A DNA stretch of 33,996 nucleotides, from assembly GCA_025360645.1 (NCBI GenBank), contig JANYBT010000015.1, positions 1 to 33,996 on the forward strand. Direction: 5' to 3'. Below the pieces are notes generated by a model. It was given only the letters and a program-made list of their open reading frames with translations. It was not told the origin of the DNA and ran no database searches. Position 1 is the stretch's first letter. The number at the start of each line of letters is the position of its first letter. Origin of the DNA: Acidobacteriaceae bacterium (lineage in GTDB: Bacteria; Acidobacteriota; Terriglobia; Terriglobales; Acidobacteriaceae). Position numbers and translations under genes: made by a program. Shown piece by piece: positions 23,214 through 31,800 of this stretch.

Positions 23214-25348
23214 TGGTGCGTTCCATTCTGGAACCGGCACAAGCGAACTACTGGCTGATGCAGGGGCAAACCCTGTTCCTGATCCTGCACATTCTGGGTG
23301 TCGCCTGTTTTTCCTACATTGTGGCGAAGCGGATGACCCCGCTGCTGCGGGGCCAGACGGATGCTCGCTGGGATCGGCCCTGGACCCGTCTGGGAATGGT
23401 TGGGAAATTCTGGCTGGGGCAATGGAAGCAACCGCGTTATCGTGGCGCGGGGACGCTTCATCTTTTGATTTTTGCCGGCTTCCTTTTACTGGCGACCCGC
23501 GCTTTCACAGTGCTCATTCAGGGCGTCTCGGTGAATTTCGTCATGCCGGGCCTGTCGGGAGAAGCGGGGCATGTTTACGGCATCATCACGGACTACGCCG
23601 CGACCGCGGTCTTTCTTTGCATGGTAATCGCCATGATTCGCCGGCTGGTCTTCCGGCCCGCGCGCTATGAGGTGCCACCCCAGTACGGCCAGGCCCGCAC
23701 TGCGGATGCCATCTTCCTATTAGCGCTGATTGCGGTCTTGATGGCGGCCGACGGCTTGCTGGAAGCCAGCAAGGCGGCATTCCAGACACAGCAAGGGCAG
23801 CCGGCGGAATTTCTAGCCGTCCTGTCGCTGGCGTGGATGTTGAAGGGCGCCCTGCTGTCCACTTCCTTGCCGCTGCTGCAGAATCTCCACCTCGGCTCTT
23901 ACGTTCTGCATGAAGTGACATTCTTCTTTTTGCTGTGCTATCGGCCCTTTGGGATTCAGTTTCATGTGGAAACGTCGCTGTTTTCGGTGTACTTCGCGAA
24001 GCTGGACCGAGGAACCCTCAAGCCGGTTCGCTGGGGCGTGAGCGAGGAACATTTGGATGAAGTGAAATCCTTTGGAGTCAAGAAGTTCGAGGACTTCACC
24101 TGGAAGCACATGCTGGACTTTTATTCCTGCGCCGACTGCGGGCGATGCTCGGACAACTGCCCGGCCAATGCGGTGGGAAGGCCATTGTCGCCGAGGTTTC
24201 TCACTCGAAAGGCAAGAGAATACAGTTTCCAGCACTACCCCGTGCTAGGCCGCGCCGACCAGGGGCCGAACTTGATCGGCAGCATTTATTCCGAAGATGA
24301 AATCTGGTCGTGCACCACTTGTGGAGCGTGCGAGGAAGAGTGCCCGCTGCTGATCGAATACATCGACAAGATTGTGGACTTGCGGCGCGGCATGATCGAC
24401 GACGGGAACGTGCCGCAATCGCTGCAAAAGCCCCTGAAAGCGCTCGAGAGCCGTGGCAATGCCTACGGCAAGATGGAGAAGAAAAGGGCGGACTGGGTCA
24501 AACCGAAAGAGTTTCAACTTGCCTGCAACGTCCCGGTGCTGGAGGGCGAGCAGCGCGCCGACACTTTGTATTTCGTGGACAGCATCACCTCCTACGACGA
24601 CCGCATGCAGGCAATCGGGCGGGCCACCGCGAAGATCCTCGACCACATCGGAGAGAATTTCGGAATTCTGGGTGCGGCAGAAAAAGATAGCGGGCATGAA
24701 GTACGGCGGTTCGGCGAAGAGACTCTGTTCCAGTCCTTGCGAGACCACAACGTGGAGGCCATTCAAGCCACTGGAGTCAAGCGGATCGTCACTTCGGACC
24801 CGCACGCCTACAACGCGCTGAAACACGACTACAAAAATATGCCGCAGGTGGAGCACATCAGTCAGGTGATTGCCCGCGAAGTGAAGTCCGGCAAGATCCA
24901 GTTCCGACCGGTGGAGGACAAAAACAACGTTTACACCTACCACGATCCCTGCTATTTGGGGCGGCACAACCAGATCTATGACGATCCGCGCGATGTGCTC
25001 GATGCGATCCCGGGCTTGAAGAGAGTCGAGATGGATCGTTCTCGAGACCGGTCTTTCTGTTGCGGAGGCGGCGGGCTGATGCTGTTCTACGAACCCAAAG
25101 AAGATCAACGAATGGGCGTGAAGCGGGTGCAGATGGCGGCGGAGGCTGGAGCCAATGTGCTGGTCACTGCCTGCCCCTTCTGCATGGTGAATATGGAAGA
25201 CGCGATCAAGGTCGCGGGCCTGGAAGGAAAAATGACCGCCATTGATTTAGCGGAATTGGCGGAGCAACAACTGGTGCGGAAAGCTCCGGCTGCTGTGGAA
25301 GCGGCGGAAGTTGCCGGAATGCAACCAGAATTCGCCGCAGGGAGATGA
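23210..25348 (+). CDS. membrane Fe-S oxidoreductase, EtfAB:menaquinone-oxidoreductase (EMO)-type, HdrD-like
   Basis: The 712-residue protein joins a NarI-like membrane part (about 1-260; several helices with His residues able to hold haem b, e.g. LILHILG, LHEVTFFFLL) to a cytoplasmic Fe-S part. Two ferredoxin-type motifs are seen: CADCGRCSDNCP at 307-317 and CTTCGACEEECP at 368-379. The C-terminal CCG domain is complete (C581, C617-C618, C655, C658), the noncubane cluster motif of heterodisulfide-reductase-type proteins. The preceding CCG repeat has lost all its cysteines (S458, D493-S494, D530, A533). Known relatives carry electrons from EtfAB to menaquinone. Its ATGA overlap with etfB strongly supports that role here. 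ATG 23213 is an alternative start. Confidence 0.88.
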   Translation: MMVRSILEPAQANYWLMQGQTLFLILHILGVACFSYIVAKRMTPLLRGQTDARWDRPWTRLGMVGKFWLGQWKQPRYRGAGTLHLLIFAGFLLLATRAFTVLIQGVSVNFVMPGLSGEAGHVYGIITDYAATAVFLCMVIAMIRRLVFRPARYEVPPQYGQARTADAIFLLALIAVLMAADGLLEASKAAFQTQQGQPAEFLAVLSLAWMLKGALLSTSLPLLQNLHLGSYVLHEVTFFFLLCYRPFGIQFHVETSLFSVYFAKLDRGTLKPVRWGVSEEHLDEVKSFGVKKFEDFTWKHMLDFYSCADCGRCSDNCPANAVGRPLSPRFLTRKAREYSFQHYPVLGRADQGPNLIGSIYSEDEIWSCTTCGACEEECPLLIEYIDKIVDLRRGMIDDGNVPQSLQKPLKALESRGNAYGKMEKKRADWVKPKEFQLACNVPVLEGEQRADTLYFVDSITSYDDRMQAIGRATAKILDHIGENFGILGAAEKDSGHEVRRFGEETLFQSLRDHNVEAIQATGVKRIVTSDPHAYNALKHDYKNMPQVEHISQVIAREVKSGKIQFRPVEDKNNVYTYHDPCYLGRHNQIYDDPRDVLDAIPGLKRVEMDRSRDRSFCCGGGGLMLFYEPKEDQRMGVKRVQMAAEAGANVLVTACPFCMVNMEDAIKVAGLEGKMTAIDLAELAEQQLVRKAPAAVEAAEVAGMQPEFAAGR

Positions 25349-26142
25349 CCGTGGAAATGTTAGTGTGCGTCAGAAGAGTGCCTGACACTTCGGAAAACGA
25401 GATTGCCCTGAACCGTGAGGGCAACGACATTGAGCGGGACGACCTGGTCTATTCCATCAATGAATGGGACAACTACGCAGTGGAAGAGGCGCTGCAGATG
25501 GTCGCAAAAGCCGGCGGCAACGTCACGGTGGTGACGGTGGGCGGTGACGACGACGAGGAAATCCTGCGGCGGGAGATGGCCATGGGCGCAAACCATGGAG
25601 TCCTGCTCTGCGATGAAGCGTTCGACGGATCCGACGGAAAGGGCATCGCCACCATTCTGAAAGCATTCGTGCAGAAGGGTCATTACGACCTGATCTTGAC
25701 CGGAGTCCAGGCGGAGGACGGAGGGGCGCAGGTGGGAGGGATGCTGGCCGCCATGCTGGACTATCCGTTTGCCTCGCTGGTGAATTCCATTGAAGTGCGG
25801 GATGGCAAGACGCTGAAGATCGGACGGGAAATCGAAGGCGGCAACAAAGAGATGAATGAGATTGATCTGCCCTGTGTGCTCTCGATTCAGACCGGCATCA
25901 ACGAACCGCGTTATGTCGGGATGCGGGGCATCCGGCAAGTGGCCTCGCTGCCGGTTCCCACTTACGGTGCTGCGGAGCTGGGAGTGGAGGCGGGCGCGGT
26001 CGGAGCATCTGGCGCGAAAGTGAAGCGGGTGGATTATTTTGCACCTGCGTTAGGCAAGGGCGCGCGCATGCTCGAAGGCAGCCAGGAAGAAATCATCGAC
26101 GAATTGTTGGAATTAGTGAAAGCCAAAGGAGGGTTGAAATAA
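25345..26142 (+). CDS. etfB: electron transfer flavoprotein beta subunit (ETF system 2)
   Basis: The 265-residue beta subunit begins MTVEMLVCVRRVPDTSENEI, has the NEWDNYAVEEALQMV segment, and the signature region LPCVLSIQTGINEPRYVGMR with GIRQVASLPVPTYG. It overlaps the end of the EMO-type gene by four bases and the start of etfA by one, so the three subunits are translated together. It is clearly a different paralogue from the EtfB at 9380. A GTG at 25351 and an ATG at 25357 are alternative starts, closer in register to typical EtfB N-termini (M-L-V-C-V). Its probable partners are the acyl-CoA dehydrogenase downstream as electron donor and the membrane protein upstream as acceptor. Confidence 0.94.
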   Translation: MTVEMLVCVRRVPDTSENEIALNREGNDIERDDLVYSINEWDNYAVEEALQMVAKAGGNVTVVTVGGDDDEEILRREMAMGANHGVLLCDEAFDGSDGKGIATILKAFVQKGHYDLILTGVQAEDGGAQVGGMLAAMLDYPFASLVNSIEVRDGKTLKIGREIEGGNKEMNEIDLPCVLSIQTGINEPRYVGMRGIRQVASLPVPTYGAAELGVEAGAVGASGAKVKRVDYFAPALGKGARMLEGSQEEIIDELLELVKAKGGLK

Positions 26143-27128
26143 TGGCCCGCATCTTCGCATTCATCGAGCACAAGTCTGGTGTAGTGAGTGACACGGCCGG
26201 CGAATTGTTGGCCGCCGCGAAAAAAATCGATCCCAGCGCCACGCCGACCGCCATCGTTGCCGGTTCGGGGCCTGAGCTGGAAGCGGCATGCCAGAGCCTC
26301 TGCGCTTCTTTCCATGAGGTCTGGAAGATTGCCAGTGAAGCGCTTGCCTACCCCAATGCGGAACTCATTCGGAAAGCGTTGGTCGGAGTGTTGCCGCAGG
26401 GCAGCATCGTGTTGGCGGCCCATAACCATTTTGGAATCGATCTGGCGCCGGGTTTGTCCATCAAGCTCAATGCCGCCTTCGTTTCCGACGTGGTGAGCAT
26501 TGAGGGACTGGAGGGGACGTGGTTGAAAGTGGTGCGGCAGGAATTCGGCGGACAGGTGAGCGCGCACATGCGCTGCGACCTTTCGCCGGGTGCAGTGATC
26601 GGCGTTCGTCCCGGTGCTTTCCACGCTCTGGAGAATGTCACTTCCAGCGGACAAGTAGTGGACAAGTCTTCGGACGCCGGCACGCTGACGGCAAGTCGGC
26701 GTTACGTGGAGACGGTGGTAGCCGAAGCGGGTGCAGTGGACATCACCAAGCACGACGTGCTGGTTTCCATCGGCCGTGGCATTCAGGAGCAGGAGAATGT
26801 AGCGATCGCTCAGGAATTGGCCGATGTCATGGGAGCGGCGGTGAGCTGTTCGCGGCCTGTGGTGGACGCCAAGTGGATGGAGAAGTCGCGCCAGGTGGGG
26901 ACATCGGGCAAAACCGTGAAGCCGAAAGTGTACCTGGCGTGCGGCATCAGCGGCGCCTTCCAGCATCTGGCCGGAGTGCAAGGGAACGCCTTCCTGGTGG
27001 CCATCAACAAGAACCCCAAGGCGCCAATTTTCCAAGTGGCGGATGTTGGCATTGTCGCCGATCTGCTGGAGTTTTTACCGGAATTAACCAACAAAATCCG
27101 TGAAATGCAAAGCGTTTCCGTGAAATAG
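26142..27128 (+). CDS. etfA: electron transfer flavoprotein alpha subunit (ETF system 2)
   Basis: The 328-residue alpha subunit starts [20 protein letters not shown] at an ATG sharing one base with the etfB stop (TAATG). The C-terminal FAD domain shows [60 protein letters not shown] and [20 protein letters not shown]. The N-terminal half differs substantially from EtfA of system 1, whereas the FAD-binding signature is conserved, as expected of paralogues serving different partners. The acyl-CoA dehydrogenase gene starts 11 bases after its stop, completing a donor-ETF-quinone reductase set. Confidence 0.94.
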   Translation: MARIFAFIEHKSGVVSDTAGELLAAAKKIDPSATPTAIVAGSGPELEAACQSLCASFHEVWKIASEALAYPNAELIRKALVGVLPQGSIVLAAHNHFGIDLAPGLSIKLNAAFVSDVVSIEGLEGTWLKVVRQEFGGQVSAHMRCDLSPGAVIGVRPGAFHALENVTSSGQVVDKSSDAGTLTASRRYVETVVAEAGAVDITKHDVLVSIGRGIQEQENVAIAQELADVMGAAVSCSRPVVDAKWMEKSRQVGTSGKTVKPKVYLACGISGAFQHLAGVQGNAFLVAINKNPKAPIFQVADVGIVADLLEFLPELTNKIREMQSVSVK

Positions 27129-27139
27129 AGGCTATACAC

Positions 27140-28816
27140 ATGATCACCCAGAAGACTCTGAAACTCAGTCTGAAATCACTTCGCGACTTCGCCAAGAAGC
27201 GCCTGCCCGACGAAACTCTGATCGAACTGGATGCCCGCGATGAATGCCCGCTGGAGATCGTGCGTCACATGTGCGACCCCGACCAGCTAGGGATTCAACT
27301 GCTGTTTATTCCCGAAGAGTTCGGCGGCATGGGCGGAGGCGCCTTCGATGTGTATTGCATCTGCGAAGAAATGGCGCGCATCGATCTGGGCGTGGCCACC
27401 GCGGTGCTGGCTACGTTTCTGGGCAGCGATCCCATTACGGTGGGGGCCACTCAAGAGCAGAAGAAAATCTGGTTGACTCGCATTGCCGAAGAGGGAATTC
27501 TGTTCGCCTACGGGGCCACCGAACCGGAGGCAGGCAGCGACCTGGGCGCACTTCGCACCGTCGCCGAGCCGGTCATGCAGGATGGCCGCGTCACCGGCTA
27601 CAAGATCACCGGGAACAAGCAATGGATCAGCAATGGCGGGATTGCGGATGCTTACACCGTCCTGGCCAGCACACCCGCCGGGCCCAGTTGGTTCATCGTG
27701 GAGAAGGGTGCAAAGGGGTTCAGCCACGATAAGCCCGAGGACAAACACGGGATTCGGCTCAGCAACACGGCTGCCCTCGCATTCGACAACGTCTATGTGG
27801 ACGCGGACCGCCTCATTGGCGGGGTAGAAGGCCAGGGACTCAATCAGGCGCAGGCGGTGTTTGGTTACACCCGGCTGATGGTGGCGGCGTTTGGGCTGGG
27901 AGCGGGTTGGGCCGCGCTGGATCGCGCCATCCCCTATTCCACCAAGCGCATCCAGGCCGGAGCGCCCCTCTCCGAGAAGCAGGGATACACCCATAAGCTG
28001 ATTGTGCCGCACGTGGCCCACCTGGAAGCGTCTCGCGCCTTTATCGAAGAAACCGCGGAGCGAATTGATGCGGGCGAAGGCAGCTTGAACACCGAGGGAG
28101 CCATCGCCAAATACATGGCCACCGAGGCCGGAAATCTGGCTGCCGACGCCAGCATCCAGGCGCTGGGAGGCTACGGTTACACCCACGAGTACATGGTGGA
28201 GAAGATCAGCCGAGACGTTCGCATCACCACTATCTACGAAGGCACCTCGGAAATCATGGAGATGACTATCAGCCGCGACCGCTGGCAGTATCACCTGAAG
28301 ACGCGTGGACAGTACTACCACGAGCAAGCGCGCCAGATGGAAGCGCTGCACGCCCAGCATGCGGACGTGGGTGCGAATGTCGCGGCTCTGGCTCTGCACG
28401 CTTTGGCGGTAATCATGGAAAAAGCGCGGCTGGCCCGTCTGACCCGCTATCAACACATTCTGCTGCGGCTGGGAGAGTGGATCGCGTTCGTCGAGTCCGC
28501 GGCATGCCTGGCGCGGCGGGCGGCGCGGTTGGCGGAAGGACGTCTGCACGAAAAAGCGAGCGGGCGTTTCGACGCGGCCGCACTGGCGGCGCTGAGCCGC
28601 ATCTTCGCCAGAGAAGCTGCGCACAAAGTGGCCGAAGAAGGTCTGCGCTGGATTACGGGAGCCGGTGGCGTGAGCGACGCGGAGCTGCCCGGGTTCGAAG
28701 CCAGCGTCGGAATCGCTACCATTCATCGAGCCCAGGCCGGAATGATTGCCGACATGGACTATGTCGCCGACGTGATTTACAACCGCGTGGCGAAACAAGT
28801 GCGGCCGGCCGCCTAG
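27140..28816 (+). CDS. acyl-CoA dehydrogenase with C-terminal extension
   Basis: The 558-residue flavoenzyme introduces a 2,3-double bond into an acyl thioester and hands electrons to ETF. Family strings are [37 protein letters not shown] (substrate/FAD loop), [13 protein letters not shown], and [20 protein letters not shown]. The catalytic base is Glu 367 in [10 protein letters not shown]. The canonical enzyme ends near residue 385; here about 175 more residues, Ala/Arg-rich and helical, follow, as in longer acyl-CoA dehydrogenases with an extra helical domain. The first 45 residues are also divergent. It lies between etfA2 and the megasynthase gene, so its substrate may be an acyl chain produced or processed in this pathway rather than a general fatty acid; that is inference. 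Confidence 0.92.
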   Translation: MITQKTLKLSLKSLRDFAKKRLPDETLIELDARDECPLEIVRHMCDPDQLGIQLLFIPEEFGGMGGGAFDVYCICEEMARIDLGVATAVLATFLGSDPITVGATQEQKKIWLTRIAEEGILFAYGATEPEAGSDLGALRTVAEPVMQDGRVTGYKITGNKQWISNGGIADAYTVLASTPAGPSWFIVEKGAKGFSHDKPEDKHGIRLSNTAALAFDNVYVDADRLIGGVEGQGLNQAQAVFGYTRLMVAAFGLGAGWAALDRAIPYSTKRIQAGAPLSEKQGYTHKLIVPHVAHLEASRAFIEETAERIDAGEGSLNTEGAIAKYMATEAGNLAADASIQALGGYGYTHEYMVEKISRDVRITTIYEGTSEIMEMTISRDRWQYHLKTRGQYYHEQARQMEALHAQHADVGANVAALALHALAVIMEKARLARLTRYQHILLRLGEWIAFVESAACLARRAARLAEGRLHEKASGRFDAAALAALSRIFAREAAHKVAEEGLRWITGAGGVSDAELPGFEASVGIATIHRAQAGMIADMDYVADVIYNRVAKQVRPAA

Positions 28817-28885
28817 AGTTAGTTGGGCCGGCGCCCGGCGGTCCGGGAGCCGGTGGCCTTTTTAGAGAGAAGCAGGAGAGTCATT

Positions 28886-31800
28886 ATGGAAGATACCGCG
28901 TATCGAGCGATTGCGATTGTAGGAGCGGGAGCGGTTCTGCCCGACGCTGCGAACGTTACGGCGTTCTGGGAAAACGTAAAGCATGGCCGTTACAGCATTA
29001 GCGAAGTTACACCCGACCGTTGGAATCCAGATTATTACTACGATGCCGACCACAGTGCCCCGGACAAGACCTATTCCAAGATCGGCGGCTGGGTGCGCGA
29101 GCATGAGTGGAACCCGATCAAGTGGCGAATGCCGATTCCGCCGCGCGTCGCCGATGCCATGGATGGCACGCAAAAATGGGCGATGGCATGCACCCGGGAA
29201 GCGTTGGAGGATTACGGCTACCCCAAACGTCCGCTCAACCTGGATCGCACCGCGGTGATTCTGGGCAACGCCATGGCCGGGGAAAAGCATTACCTTTCGG
29301 CGCTGCGGGTATATTTTCCGGAATACGCTCACGAATTGGAAGAGAGCCCCAGTTTCGCTGTGTTGCCGGAGTCGATGCGGCACGACATCACCCGCGAATT
29401 GCATCAGCGAATGTCGAATCGCCTTTCGGAGATCACGGAAGACAGCATGCCCGGCGAACTTGCCAACTGCATCGCCGGCCGCATCGCCAACGTTTTCAAC
29501 TTCCACGGACCCAATTATGTGGTGGATGCGGCCTGCGCGTCGGCGATGGCTGCCATGAGCGCCGCCATCGAGGGATTGGTGGTAAGGGATTTCGACGTGG
29601 CGGTCACGGGCGGGGTTGACCGCAACATGGGCGCGCCCACTTTTGTGAAGTTCTGCAAGATTGGAGCGCTCTCCGCGACCGGAACCCGGCCCTATGCCGA
29701 AGGGGCGGACGGCTTTGTGATGGGCGAAGGCTCGGCGATCTTTGTGCTGAAGCGTCTGGCGGATGCGGAAAGAGATGACGACAAGATCTATGCCGTACTG
29801 CGTGGCATCGGCGGGGCCAGCGACGGCAGAGGAAAAGGAATCACTGCGCCCAATCCGGTGGGCCAGATATTGGCCATCGAGCGAGGCTGGAAAAATGCCG
29901 GGGTATCGCCCGATAGCGGCACCTTGTTTGAAGGTCACGGCACTTCGACCCGGGTGGGCGACGTGGTGGAAGTGCAGAGTATGGCGCACGTGCTTGACGG
30001 TTTTCATCTGCCGCATGCTTCGGTGGCGCTGGGCTCAGTCAAGTCCAACATCGGGCATCTGAAAGGGGCTGCCGGTGCGGCGGGGCTGCTGAAAGCCGCC
30101 CTCGCCCTGCGGGACAAAGTGCTGCCGCCGAGCGTGCATTGCGAGCACCGCAATCCAGATATCGATTTTGATCATTCCCCGCTCTACGTCAACACCACGC
30201 TGCAACCCTGGACGGTTCCGGAGGGGGGCACGCGGCGGGCCGGCTTGAGTGCCTTTGGCTTTGGCGGGACCAACTTCCACGCGGTAATTGAGGAATACAT
30301 TCCTCACAAACTGACCGGCAATGGCAAGCGTTCGGTCGCGGTCGGCGAAATGCCGAGCCCTGGAGAGGACCACGGCACCATGATTTCCTTAAGCAGTTCC
30401 AAGACTAATTACGATGCATCCACTTTGAAGGCGCCATTGCGCGGCGCATTGGTGATGGGCGCTGGTTCTGCCTCGGCACTGGCCGAGCGACTGCGTACTG
30501 CACGGAAGGCGGCCGAGGCGGGTCAAGCGGCGGCGCCATGCGCACCGGCGGAGTCAGACCTGCGCGCTCCCGAACGCGTGGCCATCGATTATGCGGACGC
30601 CGCCGATCTGAGCGCCAAATTGGCTAATGCGGTGAAGGCGCTGGCCGCCGACCAGGCGCCAGTTTGGAAAGCTCTGCGTGCGCAAGGCATTTTCCGCGGA
30701 CACGGCCCCGCGGCCAAGGTGGCATTCCTCTACACCGGTCAAGGATCGCAGTACGTGAACATGCTGCGTCCCCTTTACACCGCCGAACCGATCGTATCCA
30801 GAATCTTTGCGGAAGCGGACCTGGTGATGACGCCATTGATCGGCAAGCCGCTCACCGAGTTTGTTTTTGTGGACGGGACAGATCCAAAAGCCGTCGCACA
30901 AGCTGACGAAGATCTGCGCCAGACCGCCATTACGCAGCCCGCGGTTCTGGCCATCGATTGGTCTCTTACTCAACTATTGGCGGCCTATGGCATCCAGCCG
31001 GATCTGACCATGGGACACAGTCTGGGTGAATACGGAGCGCTGGTGGCGGTCGGCGCGCTTACCTTTGAGAACGCATTGATCGCGGTCAGCGCTCGCGGCC
31101 GTGGCATGACCAACGTGGCGGTGGAAGACACCGGCAAGATGGCGGCAGTGTTTGCCCCCATGGACGAAATCGAACGAATTTTGAAGTCGGTCAATGGCTA
31201 TGTGGTGATTGCGAACTTCAACAGCGACCACCAGGCGGTGATCGGAGGGGCCAGCAAAGCGGTGGAGCAGGCCATTGAAATTTTCAAGCAAGCGGGCTAT
31301 GAACCGGTGGAGCTCCCGGTCAGCCATGCTTTCCATACCTCGATTGTGGCGCCGGCCAGCGGGCCTCTGCGGTTGGAATTGGAGCGCCTGCATCTGCAGT
31401 CGCCGCGCCTGCCGATCGTGGCCAACGTGGATGGTGAATTTTATCCGATGGGGCCGAACGCGGTGCCCCAGATGTTAGACCTGCTTTCGCGCCAAGTTGC
31501 GTCGCCCGTGCAATTCGTCAAGGGCTTGCGAACTCTCTACGATGCCGGCGCCCGCATCTTCGTGGAAGTGGGGCCCAAGAAGGCGCTGCAAGGATTTGCG
31601 GAAGATGTGCTGGGTAGCCATGGCGACGTGCTCTCGCTATTCACCAATCATCCGAAGGTCGGCGATACTGTGGCCTTCAATCAGGCACTGTGCGGTCTGT
31701 ATGCGGCGGGTCTGGGCCGCGGACACGCCGACGCAACACGGGAAGCGCCGGCGTTTGCGGTTTCCAAACCCATCCTCAGCCCGAAGCCAATGGCCCCGGC

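Noticed and set aside
27287-28798. A 503-codon open frame on the minus strand
   Set aside because: It is antisense to the acyl-CoA dehydrogenase gene, which has catalytic and FAD-binding motifs. The antisense product has low-complexity composition.
28862-30016. A 384-codon open frame on the minus strand
   Set aside because: It is antisense to the first ketosynthase domain. The KS active-site motifs read on the plus strand decide the coding strand.
30400-30720. A frameshift or split in the synthase between KS and AT
   Set aside because: The frame was followed codon by codon through this low-conservation linker and stays open. The total of 1703 codons matches the coordinates.
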